Shown piece after piece: positions 25,178 through 32,131 of a stretch of 40,382 bases of DNA (the first letter of the stretch is position 1; each line of letters begins with the position of its first letter). The notes under the pieces were generated by a model, which saw only the letters and a list, made by a program, of their open reading frames with translations, made no database searches and was not told where the DNA came from. Origin of the DNA: a virus. The DNA is taken from positions 1-40,382 of the IMG/VR virus record IMGVR_UViG_3300025000_000221. The stretch is one strand, 5' to 3'. The translations under genes and the position numbers were made by a program.

Positions 25178-25893
25178 TGCTACGACTATTGACCATGCTG
25201 CTGGCGGCCATCATATTCTGCGCCGCCCCGGTGCAGGCCGCCGATTATACGCAGTTGTTGGAGTGTGTCCAGACCTGCATGGATGCCGGGCCGACCATGC
25301 CAACCACGCCGACGACCCCAACGACGCCAACGACCGGCAGCAAGGTGTTCCCTGACAAGATCATTTTCGAGGCGTCGAGCGATGTCGCAACCGGAAAATA
25401 TCAAGGGAAAGCGGTGATCCTTCTGCCGACCAGTTGGGCCGGGCGAGTCGCATCTGTCGGATTGAACAGCGAGTCAGGATACAAGGATGCGCTGTACAAA
25501 GGCCAGCCGGTATTCAGGTTCATAAACGAAGGAAGCCAGTATAAGCGACCGCTAAAAATAGTGATTACGGCAAATGACGGCCAGGTCTACACCGCTACCT
25601 CGGGGCCGGCATCGACCACGGCTGGAGGAACGCAGATCGAGACAGTAAAGACTCAGGGGTGGGCTAATAACAACCGAGACCATTTTAGGCTTTCAAAGGG
25701 ATGTTCGGCATACGGGAACAACATCACCCTTGAGTTTTCAAACGGGCTTAAGCGCCCAATCACTGATGGCTGCACACGTAAAGAATGGCCAGACGGGACC
25801 CTGTGGAAGCCGTACTCGGATAACGACAAAACCAAGGCCGTGGTGCTCGGCCCGAGTAATGTCCATATTGCCAGTTTGACGGTGAGGTATTGA
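25177..25893 (+). CDS. Secreted protein with a Thr-Pro linker
   Basis: 238 residues. A signal peptide (LLTMLLAAIIFCAAPVQAA, cleavage after AQA-like VQA-A) is followed by a short Cys-containing stretch and a Thr/Pro linker (TMPTTPTTPTTPTTGS) made by a nine-base imperfect DNA repeat (about 25306-25336). The rest is beta-rich and polar with two cysteines (SKGCSAYG, DGCTRKEW). Probably exported by an infected or lysogenic cell. No family recognised. GC is lower than in tail genes. Confidence 0.7.
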   Translation: MLRLLTMLLAAIIFCAAPVQAADYTQLLECVQTCMDAGPTMPTTPTTPTTPTTGSKVFPDKIIFEASSDVATGKYQGKAVILLPTSWAGRVASVGLNSESGYKDALYKGQPVFRFINEGSQYKRPLKIVITANDGQVYTATSGPASTTAGGTQIETVKTQGWANNNRDHFRLSKGCSAYGNNITLEFSNGLKRPITDGCTRKEWPDGTLWKPYSDNDKTKAVVLGPSNVHIASLTVRY

Positions 25894-25894
25894 C

Positions 25895-26215
25895 GTGCAG
25901 GACATCGATACCAGCCAGACCAGAGACCAGACCGTAGAGCCAGACCATGCGCTACCGGAGTCGGCAGGGCAAAGGATCGCCCGGACGGCAAAGGACACTC
26001 CTGACTTGTTGGTGGTGGTCGGGATGGTCGTGCAGTGGCTGGTCGAGCAGGTCGGGGCGGACTACGGCATCAGCTACGACACTGTGATGTCATGGGCCGC
26101 AGCCGTCGCCGATATCACCAGGTCCGCTGACGGCGGGAGCATGACGGTGGGCGGCGCTCTGATATTTGCCGCCTGCAGGTTGGGATATAAATACCACCGG
26201 GGGAGACAGCCATGA
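25895..26215 (+). CDS. Small membrane-associated protein, holin candidate
   Basis: 106 residues starting at GTG 25895, with a GGTGAGG site upstream. After a polar N-terminus it has two hydrophobic stretches (LLVVVGMVVQWLVEQVG and MTVGGALIFAACRLGYKY) and a basic C-terminus (HRGRQP), the size and layout of class II holins. It lies upstream of DUF1353 and the endolysin. The gene at 26915 is another candidate, so the assignment is tentative. Confidence 0.6.
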   Translation: MQDIDTSQTRDQTVEPDHALPESAGQRIARTAKDTPDLLVVVGMVVQWLVEQVGADYGISYDTVMSWAAAVADITRSADGGSMTVGGALIFAACRLGYKYHRGRQP

Positions 26216-26823
26216 CTGTTGACGACCAACGGATCCGCCAGATCAACCCGCCCCGTTACGAGCGGGTCGCCTACGACCTGAATGGCCGCTCCTGGCTGGG
26301 CCAGCTGTGGGCCGGGATGACCACACCGCCCCGGCTGCGGCTGCTCGAGGACTGGATCCTGATCTTGCCCGGCGGGCTGCAGATCATCGTCCCCCGCGGT
26401 TTCGTTACTGACGGGGCCTCGATCCCGCGTGCCCTGTGGTGGCTGCTGTCGCCGTTCGGGGTGCTGCTCGAGGGCGGTATTGTCCACGACTTTGGCTACC
26501 AGTACGGCTATCTTCTCGCCCCGTACCGGATCGATCAGCCGTGGAACCTCGCCTCGCTGCGACTGCGGGCCGAATACGCCGCGATCTACGGTCCCACTAT
26601 CCCGGTCTATGTCGGAAAAGGACAAGGTTTTTATGACGACCTGCTGCAGGAAGTGACGGTCGACCTCACCGGCGCCAGTGCTCAGGCCTGGGCAGCCCGC
26701 TCCGCCCTGCGCCTGTTCGGGATGCTGGCCTGGTGCCGTTACCGCTCCCTGGGTCCGGCAGCGTTTACCACCAACTCGCTGCACATCCCGGGAGTCGACA
26801 GCGATGGGCGGGCGCTCGCATGA
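26212..26823 (+). CDS. DUF1353 family phage protein
   Basis: 203 residues. PRGFVTDGASIPRALWWLLSPFGVLLEGGIVHDFGYQYG is the DUF1353 signature (a conserved GFxTDxAS-P-x and HDxxY). The family is common beside phage lysis genes but has no proven function. A strand-rich start (WILILPGGLQIIV) precedes the motif. Overlaps the previous gene by four bases (ATGA). Confidence 0.88.
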   Translation: MTVDDQRIRQINPPRYERVAYDLNGRSWLGQLWAGMTTPPRLRLLEDWILILPGGLQIIVPRGFVTDGASIPRALWWLLSPFGVLLEGGIVHDFGYQYGYLLAPYRIDQPWNLASLRLRAEYAAIYGPTIPVYVGKGQGFYDDLLQEVTVDLTGASAQAWAARSALRLFGMLAWCRYRSLGPAAFTTNSLHIPGVDSDGRALA

Positions 26824-26876
26824 TCTGCCCGGAGTGCGGCGGGCCGGTGATTGACGGGGTGTGTCGCGCCTGCTGA
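26820..26876 (+). CDS. 18-residue zinc-ribbon mini-protein (candidate)
   Basis: ATG at 26820 overlaps the stop of DUF1353 (CATGA). The 18-residue product MICPECGGPVIDGVCRAC carries a CxxC and a CxxC nine residues apart, a complete miniature zinc ribbon. The start-stop overlap is the same as used by neighbouring genes, supporting translation. Its small size makes it uncertain. Confidence 0.45.
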   Translation: MICPECGGPVIDGVCRAC

Positions 26877-26914
26877 GATTATTTCCCCCGGCTGGAGCCG
26901 GGAAAGGGGTTGAC

Positions 26915-27283
26915 ATGACCGACGAGATCAGCGTCGACATCGCCGCCGCGATGGCTGAGGATTATTCCCCACGGCGCGATCAACGTCGCCGCAACAGCCT
27001 GACCAACGAGGACCTGGACGCTATCTCAGCGATTGTCGAGGCGACGCTGCGCCACCGTCGCCACGACGATGCCGACTGCCGATTTTCCGGGATTACCCCG
27101 GAGGATCTGAAGGCGATGGTCGAGGCTCATAAAAAATTCAACGCGGCGATGGATGATAGCAAGAGCATCGTTCGCCGCTTCGTCGTGGTGCTGATCCTTA
27201 CCTCGATATCTGGGGTGGCGATTTATGGCTGGTGGGCCAAACTCACCGACACTGTCAAAAAGTCGATCATACCGGGGAACTGA
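26915..27283 (+). CDS. Single-span membrane protein, holin candidate
   Basis: 122 residues; the ATG at 26915 is chosen for AAAGGGG upstream. Residues 1-90 are charged and mostly helical (TNEDLDAISAIVEATLRHRRHDDADCRFSGITPEDLK). One membrane span (IVRRFVVVLILTSISGVAIYGWW, residues about 90-112) precedes a short basic tail. This gene lies two small genes before the endolysin. A cytoplasmic N-domain followed by one C-terminal span resembles some phage holins, but a spanin-type role is also possible. Confidence 0.65.
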   Translation: MTDEISVDIAAAMAEDYSPRRDQRRRNSLTNEDLDAISAIVEATLRHRRHDDADCRFSGITPEDLKAMVEAHKKFNAAMDDSKSIVRRFVVVLILTSISGVAIYGWWAKLTDTVKKSIIPGN

Positions 27284-27454
27284 TGCGTATTGTAGAACGC
27301 CTCGAGGAACTGCTGGCCGCCGCAGAATCGGTGCCGGTCAAGGACGGGGGCCGGGATCATCACCGCCGCCGGCATCGATGCCGCCGTCAGGGTCAAGGCA
27401 ATCGCCGAATGTCTCAAAATCGCCAGGGAAGAGGAACGGCGTGAAACTGTCTGA
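27283..27454 (+). pseudogene. Small gene split by a +1 frameshift in a G5 run
   Basis: The zero frame gives MRIVERLEELLAAAESVPVKDG and then a non-coding-looking basic tail. Skipping one G at the run 27346-27350 moves into the frame GAGIITAAGIDAAVRVKAIA, then CLKIAREEERRETV, which has good codon use and stops at 27452-27454, twelve bases inside the endolysin gene. So the intact protein is about 56 residues, and either one G is an assembly error or a real mutation, or a programmed +1 shift occurs. Function unknown; it precedes the endolysin. Confidence 0.6.
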
Positions 27455-27935
27455 ACTGCTGCAGTTGTGGCTGATCAGGATCCTCGGTCATGAGGGCGGC
27501 GAGGTCGACGATCCGGACGACCCTGGCGGCCACACCAAATGGGGGATCTCGAAGCGATCGTACCCGGATCTCGACATCTCGGCCCTGACGATCGAGCAGG
27601 CGGCCTCGATCTACATGCGCGACTATGCGGCGCCGCTGCGGCTGTGGAGGTTCGAGGACGGGGTCGCTTTCCAGCTGTTCGACTTCGCCGTCAACTCGGG
27701 GCCGCGTACCGCCGCCAAGCAGCTGCAGGAGGCGGTCGGCGTCGAGCCTGACGGTGACATCGGCCCGATCACCCTGGGGGCGATCGCCGCCCGCTCGGAA
27801 TCCGACCTGGTGATGCTGATCATCGCCGAACGTCTCGATTATATGGCCAGCCTGCGCACCTGGCCGGCGCACGGTCGCGGCTGGGTCAGGAGGATGGCAG
27901 AAAACCTGCGCTACGGCGTTGAGGATACGGATTGA
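27441..27935 (+). CDS. Endolysin, GH108-type muramidase with peptidoglycan-binding domain
   Basis: 164 residues starting at GTG 27441 after GAAGAGGAACG. ILGHEGGEVDDPDDPGGHTKWGIS matches the glycoside hydrolase family 108 motif, in which the Glu of EGG is the catalytic acid and the DPDDPGGxTxxGI loop is characteristic. Residues about 85-150 (NSGPRTAAKQLQEAVG...DGDIGPITLGAI) form a PG_binding_3 domain. It cleaves the glycan backbone at the end of infection after a holin opens the inner membrane. It overlaps the preceding small gene by 14 bases. Confidence 0.93.
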   Translation: MKLSELLQLWLIRILGHEGGEVDDPDDPGGHTKWGISKRSYPDLDISALTIEQAASIYMRDYAAPLRLWRFEDGVAFQLFDFAVNSGPRTAAKQLQEAVGVEPDGDIGPITLGAIAARSESDLVMLIIAERLDYMASLRTWPAHGRGWVRRMAENLRYGVEDTD

Positions 27936-27988
27936 CGCCGGGCAGGCAAAACTGAAATTACTGGAGCATCAACGAGGAGAACGAAACA

Positions 27989-28354
27989 ATGAACGAATTC
28001 CGCATCAACACCAGCAATACTGGCGGCTCCGCACTCACCGGCAGCGGCGCCATCAATCTCACCATCCAGCCGCCAATATCATGTCGCCTGCTTGAGGCGC
28101 GGCTCAGCCTGGACGAACCAGCAACCGATCTCAGCTCCTTCGCTATCAACCTCGATTCAGGGTTGGGCGCAGCGTGGGATTCCATCCTTGCGGCACCTGA
28201 TCCGGTGGCGCAGGACCTTTCGGTGGTGACGAGTTGGCGCTATGCCGACCCTGTCCCGCCGATCGTCTTTCACGACGATCGAATTGTGGTGTCGTGGCCG
28301 AATGCGGGCGGGGTGACGTGGGCGCTCGATATTATCGTCGATGCTGGCAAATGA
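27989..28354 (+). CDS. Hypothetical protein upstream of the DGR target
   Basis: 121 residues, preceded by AGGAG nine bases before the ATG. Beta-rich (ALTGSGAINLTIQPPISCRLLEARLSL, DDRIVVSWPNAGGVTWALDIIVDAGK) with no signal peptide. It is the first gene of the DGR locus, 15 bases before the target gene, and may be a tail-tip or fibre-attachment partner. No family recognised. Confidence 0.65.
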   Translation: MNEFRINTSNTGGSALTGSGAINLTIQPPISCRLLEARLSLDEPATDLSSFAINLDSGLGAAWDSILAAPDPVAQDLSVVTSWRYADPVPPIVFHDDRIVVSWPNAGGVTWALDIIVDAGK

Positions 28355-28369
28355 TAGGAGGTGACTGAT

Positions 28370-29992
28370 ATGGCGACTTCGCAAGTATCCCCGGACTGGC
28401 GGGGCAGATGCACATACAATGGACACGGTGGTGGGTCGGATGGCATTCCACCGGCGACAATGCAGGTAGGCCTCCCTGGTGCTGTCGGCTTCGGGGTCGG
28501 GGTGTGTCCGCCGGGCTCGCTGCCGCCTGGCTTCACTCCGCTCTCTGGCTATGCCGATCCGGCATCGCCCAACTACGGTAACTACCAGTATTCGGACGGC
28601 TCGGTGATGGTGTGGATTCCTAAGTTTTTCTATCGGATCAACCACGCCGCCAACCCGACATACTCAATCTACACCCCGAATGATATCCACATCGTCGGCG
28701 GCGAGACATTCGCCAATCGTGCCGCAGCGACCGCCGCTGGATACGCCCTGCACCGCGCGTTTATCGACGGCGGGGTTGAGCAACCGGGATTCTTCGTTGA
28801 CAAGTATCAGGTAAGCAAAAATGCCAAGGGCACCGGGTTTGTTGGCTCGTCGATCCGCAATGGCCTGCCGCTATCGTCGTCTGCCGCCCACAATCCGGTG
28901 GGCGACCTGACCGCAGTCGCCGGGATCAACGCCAACTATGCGTTCTTGACTGCGGCCAGGGCCCGCGACGGGGTTGATGGGGCGATCAACGCCTCGTCGG
29001 TTTTCTTCAATCAGTCTGTATTCATGATGTCGGCGCTGGCGATGCTGGCGCTGGCCCACGGTCAGGCGGCTACCGGCACTGCATACTGCGCCTGGTGGAG
29101 CGCGACGACGACCAATTTCCCGAAAGGTTGCAACAACAACGCCCTGCGCGATACCAACGATACCACGGTGGTGTACCAATCCGATGGCTACCCCAACTGC
29201 GGTAAGACCGGGTCTGGTGCGCTGCTCGCCAAAACCACCCACAATGGCCAGGACTGCGGGGTCTGCGATGTCAACGGCAACATGTGGCAGGTACTTATCG
29301 GGATGACCTGTATCGGCTCAACTAAGGCCATTACGGGCGTGACACTGGCAAACCCCTGCGTGTTGACTGTCGTTGGGCATGGACTCGAAACAGGTCGTAT
29401 TGTTGAGGTTGGCGGGATCGTTGGAACCACCCAACTCAACACCAAGATCTACACGGCAACGGTGGTCGACGCGGATCATATCTCCCTCGATGGGGTGGAT
29501 TCGACGGGATACACCGCCTACGCCTCGGGCGGCACGCTGTATTTTGGCACATTCTATGTCGCCAAGGAAGCCGCCAGAATGCGCGATTTTACGGCCGGAA
29601 ATACGCTGGCCACGGACCACTGGGGCGCAACCGGCGTTGCCGCGATGATGGAGGAGATTCCTGGGGTGGTGGTGGCAGCTGCAGGAGGGTTGTCGTGCAA
29701 TCAATATTTCGGTAACGGAGCCAACCAGGTGCTGTCCGGTGATGCCTCTGGGAATGGCTATCAATTGGCGTCCGTAGGGCTGGCAAAAGATGCCAGCGGA
29801 TATTCAGCGGCCGGGACAGATCTGTTTGGCAAGGATAGGCTGGAGCAATACATTCGTAACGAGCTCTGTCTCCTCGGTTGTGGGTACTGGTCCTCTGGCA
29901 CGACTGCCGGTGTTTGGTACCGTAACTTGTTCCACTACCGCCCGACCTCGCTCAGCAGCCTCGGGGCGCGCTCCGCCTGTTATCCTGTATAG
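28370..29992 (+). CDS. DGR target: tail-tip C-type-lectin-like receptor-binding protein
   Basis: 540 residues from ATG 28370, whose Shine-Dalgarno (AGGAGG, 28356-28361) rules out the in-frame GTG at 28361. The C-terminal domain has a C-type-lectin/FGE-like fold (MVWIPKFFYRI, FFVDKYQVSKNAKG, CDVNGNMWQV) and ends in the variable repeat (residues about 498-537, GVWYRNLF, then LGARS). An FCCH-like beta module (about residues 319-393: AITGVTLANPCVLTVVGHGL, SLDGVDSTGYTAYASGG) is inserted in the lectin fold. DGR target proteins of this type display the variable residues on a ligand-binding surface, in phages the tail tip. Confidence 0.93.
   Translation: MATSQVSPDWRGRCTYNGHGGGSDGIPPATMQVGLPGAVGFGVGVCPPGSLPPGFTPLSGYADPASPNYGNYQYSDGSVMVWIPKFFYRINHAANPTYSIYTPNDIHIVGGETFANRAAATAAGYALHRAFIDGGVEQPGFFVDKYQVSKNAKGTGFVGSSIRNGLPLSSSAAHNPVGDLTAVAGINANYAFLTAARARDGVDGAINASSVFFNQSVFMMSALAMLALAHGQAATGTAYCAWWSATTTNFPKGCNNNALRDTNDTTVVYQSDGYPNCGKTGSGALLAKTTHNGQDCGVCDVNGNMWQVLIGMTCIGSTKAITGVTLANPCVLTVVGHGLETGRIVEVGGIVGTTQLNTKIYTATVVDADHISLDGVDSTGYTAYASGGTLYFGTFYVAKEAARMRDFTAGNTLATDHWGATGVAAMMEEIPGVVVAAAGGLSCNQYFGNGANQVLSGDASGNGYQLASVGLAKDASGYSAAGTDLFGKDRLEQYIRNELCLLGCGYWSSGTTAGVWYRNLFHYRPTSLSSLGARSACYPV
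29863..29978 (+). repeat. DGR variable repeat (VR)
   Basis: The 116 bases align without gaps to TR at 30453-30568 (offset 590). All 23 differences are at TR adenines (VR has C, T or G there); no other TR base differs. The 34 TR adenines include runs of AAC codons in the reading frame of the target gene, so VR changes are mostly at codon positions one and two and produce, for instance, Asn to Tyr, Ser, Thr, Phe, His and Leu. The 3' end (TCGGGGCGCGCTCCG) is identical and GC-rich, as expected for the initiation-of-mutagenic-homology segment. Confidence 0.96.
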
Positions 29993-30009
29993 CCGTGCGA
30001 TAGCGCGGC
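29992..30009 (+). promoter_or_regulatory. DGR target hairpin downstream of VR
   Basis: GCCGTGC (29992-29998) pairs with GCGCGGC (30003-30009), one G-T pair, around a GATA loop (29999-30002). It lies 13 bases after VR and overlaps the last base of the stop codon. In known DGRs a GC-rich stem of about seven to ten pairs with a four-base GRNA loop in this place promotes target recognition; GATA fits GRNA. Confidence 0.82.
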
Positions 30010-30020
30010 AGTGAGGGCAA

Positions 30021-30425
30021 ATGCTGAAGACGTATAGTCGTGATGGGGTTGTGCCCCACAAGTTCATTGAGACGATGAAGCTGCTCAATATCTATCTCAA
30101 TCATTTTCCGAAGCACGAACGACATGCGCTGTGTTCCACAATCCGGACCACTGCATACAATCTGTATAATCTCATCACCGAGGCATTTAAAAGGTATTAC
30201 AAGAAAACAACGCTGACCCAGATCGACATCACGCACGAGCAGCTCCGGATGCAGATATACCTGGCCTATGAACTCGGGTATTTCGGGTTCAGCGGCGGGA
30301 AGGAAGCCGAGAACCGGAGCGACGTCGAGGGCCACAGGTACCTGACGATCAGCCGGTTGATCGATGAGTTGGGAAAGCTCATCGGGGCATGGATCGGCAA
30401 CGCGAAGGCAAAAGGCGAATGGTGA
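30021..30425 (+). CDS. avd: DGR accessory variability protein (Avd, four-helix bundle)
   Basis: 134 residues between target gene and TR, the position of avd in the Bordetella phage DGR. The helical pattern is that of the family: FIETMKLLNIYLNHFPKHER, STIRTTAYNLYNLITEAF, ITHEQLRMQIYLAYELGYF, RYLTISRLIDELGKLIGAWI. Avd proteins form pentameric, positively charged barrels that bind the reverse transcriptase and RNA and are needed for mutagenic homing. The start follows a GAGGG site (GTGAGGGCAAATG). GC is lower than in the tail genes. Confidence 0.92.
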   Translation: MLKTYSRDGVVPHKFIETMKLLNIYLNHFPKHERHALCSTIRTTAYNLYNLITEAFKRYYKKTTLTQIDITHEQLRMQIYLAYELGYFGFSGGKEAENRSDVEGHRYLTISRLIDELGKLIGAWIGNAKAKGEW

Positions 30426-30452
30426 ATATCCACGCATGACAGGGCAATCAAC

Positions 30453-30568
30453 AATATGTCTCATCGGTTGTGGGAACTGGAACAATGGCACGAATGCCGG
30501 TGTTTGGAACCGTAACTTGAACAACAACCGCACGAACTCGAACAACAACATCGGGGCGCGCTCCGACT
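30453..30568 (+). repeat. DGR template repeat (TR)
   Basis: This is the invariant, adenine-rich source copy (34 A in 116 bases) lying between avd and the reverse transcriptase. Its RNA is copied by the error-prone reverse transcriptase, which puts random bases opposite A. The copy then replaces VR in the target gene at 29863-29978. Clusters of AAC (WNNGTNAG, NRNLNNNRT, NSNNN in the VR frame) are the usual design that maximises amino acid variety and never creates ochre or amber stops. Confidence 0.96.
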
Positions 30569-30704
30569 CTATTCTCTCCTCAGGCTCGAACTTGAGATTT
30601 GGAATACAGGGATTGATTGTCCCGGCCTATTGGCCGAAATAGGAAGAACCACGGCGATTTTGGTAGCCAATGGCGAAGACCTCGCCGGGTATTTTTTAAG
30701 GAAT
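30569..30704 (+). ncRNA. TR-downstream spacer of the DGR RNA with two small hairpins
   Basis: 136 bases between TR and the reverse transcriptase start. CGGCC/GGCCG with a TATT loop (30623-30636) and GGCGA/TCGCC (30672-30686) can form stems. In the Bordetella phage DGR, the RNA downstream of TR (about 140 bases) is required for cDNA priming by the reverse transcriptase-Avd complex; the length here fits. No clear gene lies inside, although the TR reading frame continues open to 30642. Confidence 0.55.
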
Positions 30705-30707
30705 ATG

Positions 30708-31805
30708 ATGAAACGCTACGGCAATCTGTTTAACTCGACATTCTCTGAGGAAGCGCTGTACCGCGCCTACCTTTCAGCGAGCAAGGGCAAGAAGAAGACC
30801 AAATCATATCTGCAGTTCTCGGCGCATCTTGGGGCCGAGCTTTATCTGTTGCGCGAGGAATTGCTGAGCGGTGATTATCGCCTGCGGCCATATCGCCGGC
30901 TCAAGATTCAGACGCCGAAGCCGAGAGATATCCTGGCGCCGCACTTCCGCGACGTGGTGGTGCAACATGCCATCTATGCCACGATCTACCCGATCTTCAA
31001 CCGGTCGTTCATCCATACCTCGTTTGCCTGCCGCAAGGGCAAAGGCACGCATGCGGCCAGCGACTGCGCCTACCACGCAATGCAGGAACACGACACAGAT
31101 CTTTGCACCCTGCATCTCGACGTGCGGCGGTTTTTCTCTTCCATCGACCGGGAGATATTGGTCGGCCTGCTGAAGCGTAAAATCAAGGATGATCGGTTGC
31201 TGGCGGTGATGGAGCTTTTCTGTTCAAGCGCCGATGGAAGCACGGGGATACCCCTCGGTAATCTGCTGTCACAACTCTACGCCCTGATTTATCTCAACCC
31301 GGCCGATCATTTCATCAAACGAGTCCTGAAGGTCAACCGGTACGTTCGCTATGTCGACGACATGGTGTTGATCGGGATGACGCGGCCGGTGGCGAAAAAG
31401 CTGCAGGAGGTGATTAAGGGCTTTCTCGCTGACAAGTTGCACCTAAATCTGTCGAAATGGTCACTCAGGAGGATCCGCGAGGGGATAAACTTCGTCGGCT
31501 ACCGGACCTGGCCGACACACCGGTTGATCAGAAAGTACAGCCTCCAGAAGTTCCGGCGGGCTGTAGCCAAGGGCAAAGACGAGACGGCATGGTCGATCAT
31601 CGCCCATGCCCAGTGGACGAGCAGCCTGAAAATCATGAAAAATATCATTTCTCGTAGCAACAGGATGGTGATCCATTTGCCATTATCACACAAAAGGAGA
31701 TTGGGATTATGTTGCCTTCCGAACAATTTGATCTGTATGGGAAGTATCTGGCCGGAACCGAGTCTGAATTGGAGTTGGACCAGCTGGCCCGCGAGCGATT
31801 TTTGA
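30708..31805 (+). CDS. DGR reverse transcriptase
   Basis: 365 residues. The ATG at 30708 is chosen because AAGGA lies five bases upstream and the product begins MKRYGNLFN, the usual N-terminus of DGR enzymes. Catalytic motifs: LHLDVRRFFSSID (Asp138), LGNLLSQL (residues 183-190, the DGR-type motif 4 with SQ instead of QG) and RYVRYVDDMVLIG (YVDD, 215-218). FVGYRTWP and the helical thumb follow. It copies the TR RNA with low fidelity at A. The last 97 bases overlap the next gene and read as unusual sequence, so the original stop may have been lost. Confidence 0.96.
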   Translation: MKRYGNLFNSTFSEEALYRAYLSASKGKKKTKSYLQFSAHLGAELYLLREELLSGDYRLRPYRRLKIQTPKPRDILAPHFRDVVVQHAIYATIYPIFNRSFIHTSFACRKGKGTHAASDCAYHAMQEHDTDLCTLHLDVRRFFSSIDREILVGLLKRKIKDDRLLAVMELFCSSADGSTGIPLGNLLSQLYALIYLNPADHFIKRVLKVNRYVRYVDDMVLIGMTRPVAKKLQEVIKGFLADKLHLNLSKWSLRRIREGINFVGYRTWPTHRLIRKYSLQKFRRAVAKGKDETAWSIIAHAQWTSSLKIMKNIISRSNRMVIHLPLSHKRRLGLCCLPNNLICMGSIWPEPSLNWSWTSWPASDF

Positions 31806-32131
31806 AGCTTAAGATGCGGGAAAAACTCGCTGCCGAGATCGGCGATTGTGAGGACAATGTCACCGATGTCCTGCGCGGGGTGCTGCTGTGCTATGCGGTA
31901 TCGGCTAAGATTGTCACCGACACTGTGGTGATTGCCAGGTTGAACAACTATGTCACCCAGATGCTGGCTGGTTATGGTGGGGCAGCGGCGGTGATGGATG
32001 TGCTTGAGTACGACGCCATGCCGATCATGGTTCACGTTAGGGATGGGTATTTCGCGGCCAAGGCGAAGATCAAGGCGGCGAAGACCAAGGAAGAGGTCAT
32101 GGGGGTGGATATTGATGGGGGTGAGGTATGA
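31709..32131 (+). CDS. Hypothetical protein directly downstream of the DGR reverse transcriptase
   Basis: 140 residues with AAGGAG upstream (about 31694-31699). It starts inside the reverse transcriptase frame (97-base overlap). A helical protein: SELELDQLARERFLKLKMREKLAAEIG, VLRGVLLCYAVSAKIVTDTVV, ending in a charged helix. Gene pairs placed this tightly behind a DGR reverse transcriptase could be accessory factors or tail-fibre assembly proteins; neither is shown. Overlaps the next start by four bases. Confidence 0.7.
   Translation: MLPSEQFDLYGKYLAGTESELELDQLARERFLKLKMREKLAAEIGDCEDNVTDVLRGVLLCYAVSAKIVTDTVVIARLNNYVTQMLAGYGGAAAVMDVLEYDAMPIMVHVRDGYFAAKAKIKAAKTKEEVMGVDIDGGEV

Noticed and set aside
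28361-28369. GTG start three codons before the DGR target ATG
   Set aside because: The GTG overlaps the Shine-Dalgarno AGGAGG used by the ATG at 28370.
28370-29992. Formylglycine-generating enzyme activity of the DGR target
   Set aside because: The similarity is to the fold shared with C-type lectins; a variable region at the C-terminus fits ligand binding, and no catalytic cysteine pair is evident.
30364-30642. 92-codon open frame through TR
   Set aside because: No Shine-Dalgarno before its ATG, it overlaps avd in another frame, and its openness is explained by TR sharing the reading frame of the target gene.
30630-30707. Earlier ATG for the reverse transcriptase
   Set aside because: It lies in the TR-downstream spacer without a ribosome binding site, and the product from 30708 begins with the usual DGR enzyme N-terminus.
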